From positions 62,001 through 126,000 of the forward strand of contig NZ_JYGT01000007.1 in the NCBI RefSeq assembly GCF_000960085.1: DNA of 64,000 nt. The letters run 5' to 3'. The position numbers were made by a program, and so were the translations under genes. The stretch is from Streptococcus infantis. Its GTDB lineage: Bacteria; Bacillota; Bacilli; Lactobacillales; Streptococcaceae. Positions 56,984-64,000 of the stretch are shown here, piece after piece; the stretch's first letter is position 1; every line of letters starts with the position of its first letter. The notes beneath the pieces are model-generated. The model ran no database searches. It saw only the letters and a program-made list of their open reading frames with translations, and was not told the origin of the DNA.

Positions 56984-58120
56984 CTAATACAATTTTAAGT
57001 CACGAGGATCAACTGGGAAGGTTGGGTTGTAAGGGTTGTGACGGAGTTTGAATCGTTTCACATCTTCAATTGTCTGTGTTCCAGATAACTGCATAACTGT
57101 CTTCAATTCATCATTCAAATGTTCAAAGACTTGGCGTACACCAACACTACCACCAAGGGCTAAGCCATAAATGACAGGTCGACCAATGGCTACTAAGTCA
57201 GCTCCTGAAGCTATGGCTTTAAAGACGTGCTGACCACGACGAACACCCGAGTCAAAAACGATTGGCACACGTTTATTTACTGCTTCAGCCACTTCTTGTA
57301 GCGAGTCAAAAGCAGCAGGTCCACCATCAATTTGTCGACCACCGTGGTTGGTTACCCAAATACCTGAAGCCCCTGCATCCAGTGAGCGTTCAACGTCTTC
57401 ACGGCATTGTGGCCCCTTGACATAAACAGGAAGTCCTGAGTATTCTGCTATAAACTCAACATCTCGTGGAGATAGGCGCTGTTTGGCTGACTTGTAAACA
57501 AAGTCCATTGATTTACCAGCACCTTCTGGCAGGTATTCCTCAACAATTGGCATACCAACGGGGAAGACAAAACCATTGCGCTTGTCGACCTCACGATTGC
57601 CCCCTACAGTAGCATCTGCTGTCAAGACAATCGCTTTATAACCTTCAGCCTTCACACGGTCCATGATATGGCGGTTGATACCGTCATCCTTACTAAAGTA
57701 AAATTGAAACCAGTGAGGTGTCCCTTGAAGGGCTTCTGTAATTTCTGGAAGATCTACAGTAGAGTAAGAGCTAGTTGTGTAAAGAGAACCAAACTCATGC
57801 ACACCACGCGCAGTCGCAACTTCTCCTTGGTCATTAGCTAGTTTATGGGCTGCAACAGGTGCCATAATGATTGGTGAAGATAGTTTTTCACCATCAAATT
57901 CAATCTCTGTGCTTGGATTTTCCACATCACATAAGGTCCGAGGAACAATAAGTTTGTGGTTAAAAGCTCGGATATTCTCTCTCAAAGTAAAAGTGTCCTC
58001 TGCACCACTTGCAATATACCCAAAAGAAGCTTTGGGAATAACTTGTTGGGCCATAGGCTCCAAGTCATAGGTATTTATAAAATCTACAGGTCCTTCTGCA
58101 TTGCTTGTTTTATATGACAT
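56984..58120 (-). CDS. lctO: L-lactate oxidase
   Basis: Oxidises L-lactate to pyruvate with O2, releasing H2O2. 378-aa FMN-dependent alpha-hydroxy-acid oxidase: YIASGAEDTFTLRENIRAFN near 35, PIIMAPVAAHKLAND, catalytic His and Arg in WVTNHGGRQIDGGPAAFDSL, and FMN phosphate loop DSGVRRGQHVFKAIASGADLVAIGRP. Pyruvate formed can feed spxB. Promoter upstream shows both a CodY-like and a cre-like site. Confidence 0.95.
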   Translation of the reverse strand: MSYKTSNAEGPVDFINTYDLEPMAQQVIPKASFGYIASGAEDTFTLRENIRAFNHKLIVPRTLCDVENPSTEIEFDGEKLSSPIIMAPVAAHKLANDQGEVATARGVHEFGSLYTTSSYSTVDLPEITEALQGTPHWFQFYFSKDDGINRHIMDRVKAEGYKAIVLTADATVGGNREVDKRNGFVFPVGMPIVEEYLPEGAGKSMDFVYKSAKQRLSPRDVEFIAEYSGLPVYVKGPQCREDVERSLDAGASGIWVTNHGGRQIDGGPAAFDSLQEVAEAVNKRVPIVFDSGVRRGQHVFKAIASGADLVAIGRPVIYGLALGGSVGVRQVFEHLNDELKTVMQLSGTQTIEDVKRFKLRHNPYNPTFPVDPRDLKLY

Positions 58121-58138
58121 AAAATTTCCTCCTGTTCG

Positions 58139-58204
58139 AGTAAGCGCTTTCCTATTTCTTTACACATACATCTTAACTCTTTTTCATAGAATTTTCAAAA
58201 AATT
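58139..58204 (-). promoter_or_regulatory. lctO promoter with CodY-like and cre-like sites
   Basis: TTGAAA (58198-58193), 17-bp spacer, TAAGAT (58175-58170). AATTTTTTGAAAATT (58204-58190) matches CodY consensus at 14 of 15 and covers the -35; AGTAAGCGCTTTCC (58139-58152) is cre-like, downstream of +1. Confidence 0.6.
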
Positions 58205-58246
58205 TGTCTGGGAATTTCAAACTGATTACCTGGACCTTTCAAAAAG

Positions 58247-58277
58247 AAATCAGGTAATCCTAGCGACTACCTGATTT
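58247..58277 (-). terminator. Terminator after pyrE
   Basis: AAATCAGGTA (58247-58256..) with TACCTGATTT (58268-58277), T-rich on the minus side. A third segment GATTACCTG at 58224-58232 could pair with the left arm instead. Confidence 0.8.
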
Positions 58278-58286
58278 TTCTATGCT

Positions 58287-58919
58287 CTATACATTTTGCC
58301 AATTTTCTTGGTCTTCTTTAAAGCGTTTTAGGAGGTCAAGTCCTTCTGGTGTGATGTAGCCTTCTTCTTGGGCTAGGTGAATGAGCTCACTGTAGTTTGA
58401 AAGAGTCACCAATTTGACACCAGCATCCGCAAAGTTTTTATCAGCTTTTGGTAATTGATAGCTGAAGATAGCCACGACACCAAGCACATCTGCTCCTTCA
58501 CGTTTAGCAGCTGCTACGGCTTCAAGAACAGACCCACCAGTTGAAATAAGGTCTTCCACAACGACCATCTTTTGTCCTTGAGCTACACGGCCTTCGATTT
58601 GGTTTCCTGCTCCGTGGTCTTTTGGTTTGCTACGGATATAGGCAAATGGCAGATTCATCTTATCAGCGATGATAGCACCGTGTGGGATACCCGCAGTCGC
58701 TGTTCCTGCAATCACTTCTACCTCAGGGAATTCTGCCTTGATGGCTTCTACAAAACCATTCTCAATCAAGGTACGTGTCTCTGGATAGGCAAGTGTTACA
58801 CGGTTATCCGTATAAATTGGTGACTTGATTCCTGATGCCCAAGTGAAGGGCTCTTCTGGTTTGAGGTAAACGGCTTGAATTTTCAATAGATGGCTAGCAA
58901 TATCTTTAGCAAGTGTCAT
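58287..58919 (-). CDS. pyrE: Orotate phosphoribosyltransferase
   Basis: Orotate + PRPP to OMP. 210 aa: [49 protein letters not shown] and the PRPP loop [18 protein letters not shown] near 118-135. 31 bp after pyrF; both are controlled by the PyrR-type attenuator before pyrF. Confidence 0.97.
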   Translation of the reverse strand: MTLAKDIASHLLKIQAVYLKPEEPFTWASGIKSPIYTDNRVTLAYPETRTLIENGFVEAIKAEFPEVEVIAGTATAGIPHGAIIADKMNLPFAYIRSKPKDHGAGNQIEGRVAQGQKMVVVEDLISTGGSVLEAVAAAKREGADVLGVVAIFSYQLPKADKNFADAGVKLVTLSNYSELIHLAQEEGYITPEGLDLLKRFKEDQENWQNV

Positions 58920-58950
58920 GGGTTTCTCCTTTGTATTTTAAACTATATTC

Positions 58951-59652
58951 TTATTTCCAGTCTCGTGTCCATTCATCCTTGATAGCATGATAAGCTACCA
59001 CTGGATCAGTGGCTTGAGTGATTGGGCGTCCGACAACGATATAGTCACTACCAATTTGATAGGCATCTGCTGGTGTCATTACTCGTTTTTGATCTCCTAC
59101 TGCAGCACCTGATGGACGAATGCCGGGTGTCAGGCAAATAAAGTCTGGACTGGTAGCTTCTTTGATGAGTTTTACTTCTTGAGCTGAACAAACCACACCA
59201 TCTAATCCCGATTCCGCAGTTTTCTTAGCATAGTGAATAACCGATTCTTGAAGACTGGTTTGGATATTTTGAAAGTCTCTCATTTGCTCCTCAGAGGTTG
59301 AAGTTAACTGAGTGACAGCAATCAATTTGGCTTCTTTCCCAAGGCCTTCACGCGCAGCCTTCATCATCTCAACGCCACCTGCTGCATGAACATTGGTCAT
59401 ATCAACGCCCAGATGAGACAAGACCTTCATGGTTGATTTGACTGTATTTGGAATATCATGGAGTTTGAGATCCAGAAAAACACTATGTCCCAAACCTTTC
59501 AGATAAGAAACAATCTCAGGACCTGTAGCATAATAGAGTTCCATACCTACCTTTAGATAGAGACTCTCTCCTGCTGGAAAAAGAGCTAAAAATTGCTTGA
59601 CTGCCTCAAAACTTGGAAAATCAAGAGCAATAACTGGACGAGCTTCGCGCAT
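58951..59652 (-). CDS. pyrF: Orotidine-5'-phosphate decarboxylase
   Basis: OMP to UMP. 233 aa TIM-barrel: [15 protein letters not shown], catalytic Lys/Asp motif [14 protein letters not shown] near 57-70, [15 protein letters not shown] and IVVGRPIT. First gene of pyrFE here. Starts [12 protein letters not shown] with a GGAG site. Confidence 0.97.
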   Translation of the reverse strand: MREARPVIALDFPSFEAVKQFLALFPAGESLYLKVGMELYYATGPEIVSYLKGLGHSVFLDLKLHDIPNTVKSTMKVLSHLGVDMTNVHAAGGVEMMKAAREGLGKEAKLIAVTQLTSTSEEQMRDFQNIQTSLQESVIHYAKKTAESGLDGVVCSAQEVKLIKEATSPDFICLTPGIRPSGAAVGDQKRVMTPADAYQIGSDYIVVGRPITQATDPVVAYHAIKDEWTRDWK

Positions 59653-59689
59653 ACTTTTCTCCTTTTACCTTTGTAAGCTAGAGAGCATG

Positions 59690-59825
59690 AAAAAAGGAAC
59701 CTGCCTGCAGCAAGGTTCCACGAAAAATGGGTAGTCTCCACCCTTTCACCGTCTAACCTTAGCTGCCTCTCTGGACTGCTTTAAAGGTTTTTTACTATTC
59801 TATTATTTAAAGCAGTACTTGTCAA
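59690..59825 (-). promoter_or_regulatory. pyrF promoter and PyrR-type attenuator leader
   Basis: Promoter TTGACA (59825-59820), 17-bp spacer, TAGAAT (59802-59797). The leader (minus) contains GTCCAGAGAGGC within 59761-59780, the conserved PyrR-binding loop flanked by AGC/GCT stems, then TAAGGTTAGACGG, and ends in the terminator GGAACCT (59719-59713) / AGGTTCC (59702-59696) plus T6. UMP-bound PyrR should favour termination. Confidence 0.92.
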
Positions 59826-59859
59826 GTAAAAACAAGTAACTGAACGAATCATCTTAAAC

Positions 59860-61125
59860 TTAGCGACTCTGTGTTGTTTGAGTCGTCTGTGTTGTTTGAT
59901 CTTGATTTCCTTGCTCAGCTTGTTTTTTCTTCTCTTCTTCCTGCTTCTTCTTTTCCTCTTCTTTGGCTTTGACTCTTTCGTCATCCAGAGCCTTATCCAC
60001 TAGACTATAGCTATAGATACCGACCTCCATGTCAATACCGCTAGGAACTGTTAACTGTGGTTTTATCTTACTATAGTAAGGTAATTTCTTCCCTAGTTCT
60101 GATAATGGCACCAAAATCTCGTCTGTATCATACATGGTAATCTTTAGAAGGTCACTTGTTACCTTACTTGGTGCAAGTTCAATCTTCTCAATCTCTTGCT
60201 TAATTTCTGGACTAACTTCATTTAACTGAGAAATTAGGGTTTTAATCTGTTCCTCATCGTTAAATAAAACAGATATGTATTTCTCAGGTAAGTTGTCAGA
60301 ACTAACGGCAGTTGATTCAATGCTTCCACTAGATAAGATTGGATAATAGTTATCTCCTGAAACTGAATAGGCTACAATTTCAAATTCCTTCACTTCAATG
60401 GTGAAGTGAACTGGAAATTGATAAACTATCTTAGCTGATTCAATCCAGTGATTTGATTTGACCATTTCCGCATACTTATCTTTATTTAAGAGCAAGCTGA
60501 TTGTATAGTCGCTGTCACGAATGCCAGATGCTTCTCTAACTTGGTCTGCACTTGTCTGAACAGTGCCCGTAACCTCAATATGTTTCATTGTAGCTAGAGG
60601 GCTTAGAAGATAAATAGACAAGAATAAGATTATAAAACTTGGGACGAGGATTGTAACTGCTCGCCAGATATGTATAGAAGGAATGGCCGGTTTTGGAGGT
60701 TTACTCTTGGCTTTTACCTTTTTCTGTTTCTTAACCTTTTCGTCAGCTTTTTCTTTTTCTACTTGATCCTGACTCTTAGAGTCCTCTTGAGGAGTTTCCT
60801 CCGAATCTTTCTCTTCATTTGAAGTCTCATCGCTAGTATCCGAATCCTTCTCTTCAGATTTTTCGGATTCTTCATCCACTTCTTCAGAACTCGTAGAGTT
60901 TTCTTCCATTCTTTTGCTCAAATACTCGTGGTGTTGTTTTTGCCATTCTGACACTTCTTGAGCGCTTTCAGAAGACTCTGATACTTGTTCTTCTTTTTCA
61001 CGAGCTTCTTCTTCGGCACGTTTCGCCTCTTCTTCAGCTTTTTTTTGAAGATATTCTTGATTTCGTTTTTGCCACTCTGACAATTCCTTGCCTTGAGTGT
61101 CCTGATTCTTTTTATCCTTTGACAT
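59860..61125 (-). CDS. divIB: Cell division protein DivIB (FtsQ family)
   Basis: 421-aa bitopic divisome protein. A long acidic cytoplasmic region (1-~145) contains two copies of a WQK..EYL motif (SEWQKRNQEYLQKK and SEWQKQHHEYLSKR), a Lys-rich stop-transfer side, a membrane helix (~155-180), a POTRA domain (MKHIEVTGTVQTSADQVREASGIRDSDYTISLLLNKDK), the beta domain and a Gln/Thr tail. Start is ATG 61125. Directly after murG (9 bp). Confidence 0.93.
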   Translation of the reverse strand: MSKDKKNQDTQGKELSEWQKRNQEYLQKKAEEEAKRAEEEAREKEEQVSESSESAQEVSEWQKQHHEYLSKRMEENSTSSEEVDEESEKSEEKDSDTSDETSNEEKDSEETPQEDSKSQDQVEKEKADEKVKKQKKVKAKSKPPKPAIPSIHIWRAVTILVPSFIILFLSIYLLSPLATMKHIEVTGTVQTSADQVREASGIRDSDYTISLLLNKDKYAEMVKSNHWIESAKIVYQFPVHFTIEVKEFEIVAYSVSGDNYYPILSSGSIESTAVSSDNLPEKYISVLFNDEEQIKTLISQLNEVSPEIKQEIEKIELAPSKVTSDLLKITMYDTDEILVPLSELGKKLPYYSKIKPQLTVPSGIDMEVGIYSYSLVDKALDDERVKAKEEEKKKQEEEKKKQAEQGNQDQTTQTTQTTQSR

Positions 61126-61134
61126 CAATTTTCC

Positions 61135-62193
61135 TTATGATAAATCTTTTTTGAGTAGCTCATAAAAATCTGCCACAGATTTTAATTCCTGAGAATTCTT
61201 CATCTTGTTTTGGTAAATCTCTTTGTTTGTCAAGAGTTGATTTACTTTTTCTTCTAAAGTTGACAAAGTCAAATCGCTCTCTTGCAACTCCTCAGCATAG
61301 CCTTTCTTCACAAAATAGGCTGCATTTTCAATCTGGTCCCCACGACTAGCTTCACGACCCAGTGGCACAATGACGTGCAATTTAGCCATAGCAAGGAGTT
61401 CAAAAATCGTATTGGCACCACCACGAGTGATGACCACATCAGCCATATTCATGAGTGGTTGATAGAGTTCCGTCGCATAGTCAACACGGTAGAGGTTTTG
61501 ACTGAGTTCATTTAAACTAGCATCCCCTGTCAGGTTAATGATATTATAGCGACTAGTCAGCTCTTCCTTGTGGTCTGTTACTAGTTGGTTAAAGACACGC
61601 GCCCCAGCAGAACCTCCAACAAAGAGAAGAGTTGGTAACTTGTCGTTGAAAGAAGTTCGGATATCCACCATTTCTTCAGGTTCTTCCATAACTGGACCAG
61701 AAACCTTGGTCACAGCTCCTACATGTTCTACCTTAGTGAGACTAGACGCTTGCTCGAAAGTAGAGTACATCTTAGTCGCAAACTTATAGGCAATTTTATT
61801 GGCCAATCCCATAGAGAGATCAGACTCGTGGATGAAGACTGGTACTCTGCATACTCGCGCTGCGATAACAGGCGGAACAGATACAAATCCACCCTTAGAA
61901 AAGAGGGCTTGTGGACGAACTCGAAGCATGATAAAGAGCGATTGAAGAATTCCAAAAGCAACCTTAAAGACGTCAACCATATTTTGCCATGAGAAATATC
62001 GACGTAATTTCCCTGTTGCAATCGAATGGAAGGTAACATCTAAACCTGACTTGAGAATTTCATGATGCTCAATCCCATTTTTATCACCAATATAGTGGAC
62101 TTCCCAGCCATCTTCGATGAACTTAGGCATTAACAAAAGGTTGAGGGTAACGTGTCCAACCGTTCCCCCACCTGTAAATACTATTTTTTTCAT
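61135..62193 (-). CDS. murG: UDP-GlcNAc:lipid I N-acetylglucosaminyltransferase MurG
   Basis: Makes lipid II from lipid I. 352 aa GT-B enzyme: [14 protein letters not shown] near 8-21 (acceptor loop), [35 protein letters not shown], and C-terminal [15 protein letters not shown] and [18 protein letters not shown] for UDP-GlcNAc. The first loop reads GGGTVGH where E. coli has GGTGGH, as usual in streptococci. One base after murD. Confidence 0.96.
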   Translation of the reverse strand: MKKIVFTGGGTVGHVTLNLLLMPKFIEDGWEVHYIGDKNGIEHHEILKSGLDVTFHSIATGKLRRYFSWQNMVDVFKVAFGILQSLFIMLRVRPQALFSKGGFVSVPPVIAARVCRVPVFIHESDLSMGLANKIAYKFATKMYSTFEQASSLTKVEHVGAVTKVSGPVMEEPEEMVDIRTSFNDKLPTLLFVGGSAGARVFNQLVTDHKEELTSRYNIINLTGDASLNELSQNLYRVDYATELYQPLMNMADVVITRGGANTIFELLAMAKLHVIVPLGREASRGDQIENAAYFVKKGYAEELQESDLTLSTLEEKVNQLLTNKEIYQNKMKNSQELKSVADFYELLKKDLS

Positions 62194-62194
62194 A

Positions 62195-63547
62195 TTATCC
62201 CTTTAACTCCGCTACAGTGTCGATGAAAAGATCTCCACGTACTTCAAAGTTAGCATACATATCCCAGCTCGCATTGGCAGGACTGAGGAGAACAACATCT
62301 CCTTCTTCTGCAAGTTCAGAAGCCTTACGAGTTGCATCTGCAATATCAGTCGCGTCAACATAAGGCACACCAGCCTTATCTGCTGCACGTTTGACACGTT
62401 CTGCAGATTGACCGAGGATAACCATTTTCTTCAGTCCGGTAATATCTGGAACCAATTCGTCAAACTCATTGCCACGGTCCAAACCGCCCGCAATCAAGAT
62501 AACCTTGCTATTGTCAAATCCAGACAAGGCTTTTTGAGTTGCTAAGATATTGGTTGACTTACTATCGTTATAAAATTTAACGCCATTGATTTGGTCTACA
62601 AATTGGAGACGGTGTTTTACACCACCAAAAGCAGACAAGGTTTCCTTGATGGTTTTATTGTCCACACCACGCAGTTTAGCAACGGCAATGGTTGCAAGAG
62701 CATTTTCCACATTGTGGCTACCTGGAACACCGATTTCATCAGCTGCCATGACTTTTTCACCACGGAAGTAGAGAAGACCATCTTCAAGATAAGCTCCGTC
62801 AACCTTTTCAAGTATTGAGAATGGTACTACAATCGCGTTTGTCTTTGTAGCAAGCTCTTTAGCTAATTCCTGGTTGAAGTTCAATACTAGGTAATCAGCT
62901 GCTGTCATATTGCTTTGGATATTCCACTTGGCTGCCACATAGGCTTCAAAAGAACCGTGATAGTCAATATGTGTTGGCATCAGGTTGGTGATAACAGCAA
63001 TTTCAGGATGGAATTCCTGGATTCCCATTAATTGGAAAGAAGAAAGTTCCATGACAAGGGTGTCCTTATCTGTGGCAGTTTGAGCCACTTGACTAGCAGG
63101 ATAACCGATGTTACCTGATAAGAGTCCATTTTGTCCTGCAGCAGTCAGAACTTCACCAATCATGGTTGTGGTCGTTGTCTTACCATTTGAACCAGTAATT
63201 CCAACAATGGGTGCATCAGAAATCAAGTAGGCCAACTCAACCTCAGTCAAAACTGGAATGCCTTTTTCTAGAGCTTTTTCAATCATAGGGTTGCTATAAG
63301 GAATACCAGGGTTTTTCACCATGAGGGCAAAATCTTCATCCAACAATTCCAAGGGATGACCACCAGTTACAACCTTGATACCATCTTCCAAAAGGCTTTG
63401 AGCAGCTGGATTTTCCTCAAAAGGCTTGCCATCATTAACCGTTACAATGGCACCCAACTTATCCAAGAGACGAGCTGCAGACTCACCTGATTTTGCTAAA
63501 CCTAGGACTAATACTTTCTTATTTTCAAATTGATCAATTCGTTTCAT
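62195..63547 (-). CDS. murD: UDP-N-acetylmuramoyl-L-alanine--D-glutamate ligase
   Basis: Adds D-Glu. 450 aa: N-terminal [33 protein letters not shown] loop [18 protein letters not shown] near 114-131, [24 protein letters not shown], and C-terminal [18 protein letters not shown]. First gene of murD-murG-divIB; GGAG site before the ATG. Confidence 0.97.
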   Translation of the reverse strand: MKRIDQFENKKVLVLGLAKSGESAARLLDKLGAIVTVNDGKPFEENPAAQSLLEDGIKVVTGGHPLELLDEDFALMVKNPGIPYSNPMIEKALEKGIPVLTEVELAYLISDAPIVGITGSNGKTTTTTMIGEVLTAAGQNGLLSGNIGYPASQVAQTATDKDTLVMELSSFQLMGIQEFHPEIAVITNLMPTHIDYHGSFEAYVAAKWNIQSNMTAADYLVLNFNQELAKELATKTNAIVVPFSILEKVDGAYLEDGLLYFRGEKVMAADEIGVPGSHNVENALATIAVAKLRGVDNKTIKETLSAFGGVKHRLQFVDQINGVKFYNDSKSTNILATQKALSGFDNSKVILIAGGLDRGNEFDELVPDITGLKKMVILGQSAERVKRAADKAGVPYVDATDIADATRKASELAEEGDVVLLSPANASWDMYANFEVRGDLFIDTVAELKG

Positions 63548-63593
63548 ATCTAGAACTCCATTTCTACTCTTACTATTTTACCATTTTTATGAA

Positions 63594-63617
63594 AATAAAA
63601 AAGCCACAAAGGGCTTT
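63594..63617 (-). terminator. Terminator after the ABC permease gene
   Basis: AAAAGCC / GGCTTT stem with a T-run on the minus strand, before murD. Confidence 0.8.
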
Positions 63618-63641
63618 CTTATTTGTTTTTTGTATAAAAAA

Positions 63642-64000
63642 CTATTCTACCGACTTGAGGGCTTCTAACATATCCACCTTTCGGAGATAATGATTGACAA
63701 AAACTCCTAGGATGGTCAAAATGACACTGACAGCTAGAACTGGGATTAGATACACTTCCCAGCCGACCTTTGGTTGAAAACGGAAGGTACCGGGTGCGAT
63801 CATCTGAATGAGAAATTGATGGAGATAAAAGCCTGATACCAATCCTACAATCATTCCAATTAGTGACAATATGATAGTTTCCCGATAGATGTAAAGGGTC
63901 ACTTCTTTGTTATGAAAACCAAGAACCTTGATGGTTGAGAGTTCCCGAATCCGTTCAGCAACATTGATATTGGTCAAATTATAGAGAATCACAATAGCTA
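63642..64000 (-). CDS. FtsX-like ABC transporter permease (C-terminal part, cut by window edge)
   Basis: The visible 119 codons are open to base 64000. They match the C-terminal FtsX domain of MacB-type permeases: LYNLTNINVAERIRELSTIKVLGFHNKEVTLYIYRETIILSLIGMIVGLVSGFYLHQFL, then a short loop, a last membrane helix (YLIPVLAVSVILTILGVFVNHYL) and RKVDMLEALKSVE. Lies upstream of murD on the same strand but separated by a terminator. Partner ATPase would be beyond the edge. Confidence 0.85.
   Translation of the reverse strand, partial: AIVILYNLTNINVAERIRELSTIKVLGFHNKEVTLYIYRETIILSLIGMIVGLVSGFYLHQFLIQMIAPGTFRFQPKVGWEVYLIPVLAVSVILTILGVFVNHYLRKVDMLEALKSVE

Overview
The window is a low-GC, densely coded segment of a Mitis-group Streptococcus chromosome (S. 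mitis, S. oralis or S. pneumoniae-like). Evidence: genes closely matching pneumococcal proteins in sequence and order (murT-gatD, greA-mltG-murC, livJHMGF, clpP, spxB, copY-cupA-copA, lctO, pyrFE, divIB-murG-murD), a BOX-type repeat at 53653-53758, and extended -10 (TGnTATAAT) promoters. I see no tRNA, rRNA, CRISPR, prophage or insertion sequence; the genes are core or near-core.

Layout. 1-6415: 5' part of the DEAD-box helicase gene cshA (minus strand, cut by the left edge), then on the plus strand the disulfide reductase har, a lipoprotein, murT-gatD and pepQ. 6462-12969 (minus): acetyltransferases, nadE-pncB, an XRE regulator with a membrane partner, a HAD phosphatase and an amino-acid permease. 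13052-30431: greA, mltG, two GNATs, murC, a hypothetical gene and a Snf2 helicase; C-S lyase and metB; aliB; murJ divergent from murE. 30495-36150 (minus): ppaC, GIY-YIG, tRNA methyltransferase, cvfD, a HAD-cyclophilin fusion and rpsF-ssb-rpsR. 36279-47814: an AcuB-type gene, livJHMGF, ylbG, clpP, upp, a deaminase, TetR/degV, a flavoprotein and a MerR/TipA regulator. 48045-59652: sodium symporter, manA, spxB, the copper operon, lctO and pyrFE. 59860-64000: divIB, murG, murD and a cut FtsX-like permease.

How the genes work together. Peptidoglycan synthesis is strongly represented (murT/gatD, murC, murD, murE, murG, murJ, mltG, divIB). H2O2-generating oxidases (spxB, lctO) sit in the same window as a probable hypothiocyanous-acid reductase (har) and copper efflux, a plausible oral-niche set.

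Regulatory sites visible directly: a CtsR box on clpP, a CodY-like box inside the livJ promoter, a MET-box upstream of metB, paired cop operators, a PyrR-type attenuator before pyrFE, a MerR promoter with a 19-bp spacer, several cre-like sites, and four promoters whose -10 box lies only 6-7 nt from the start codon, implying leaderless mRNAs.

The least explained signal is a family of about 50-bp tandem units with hairpin cores that alternate TCCCCCGGA and TCCACTGGA. They abut the stop codons of nadE and livF, and a related cluster follows rpsR.
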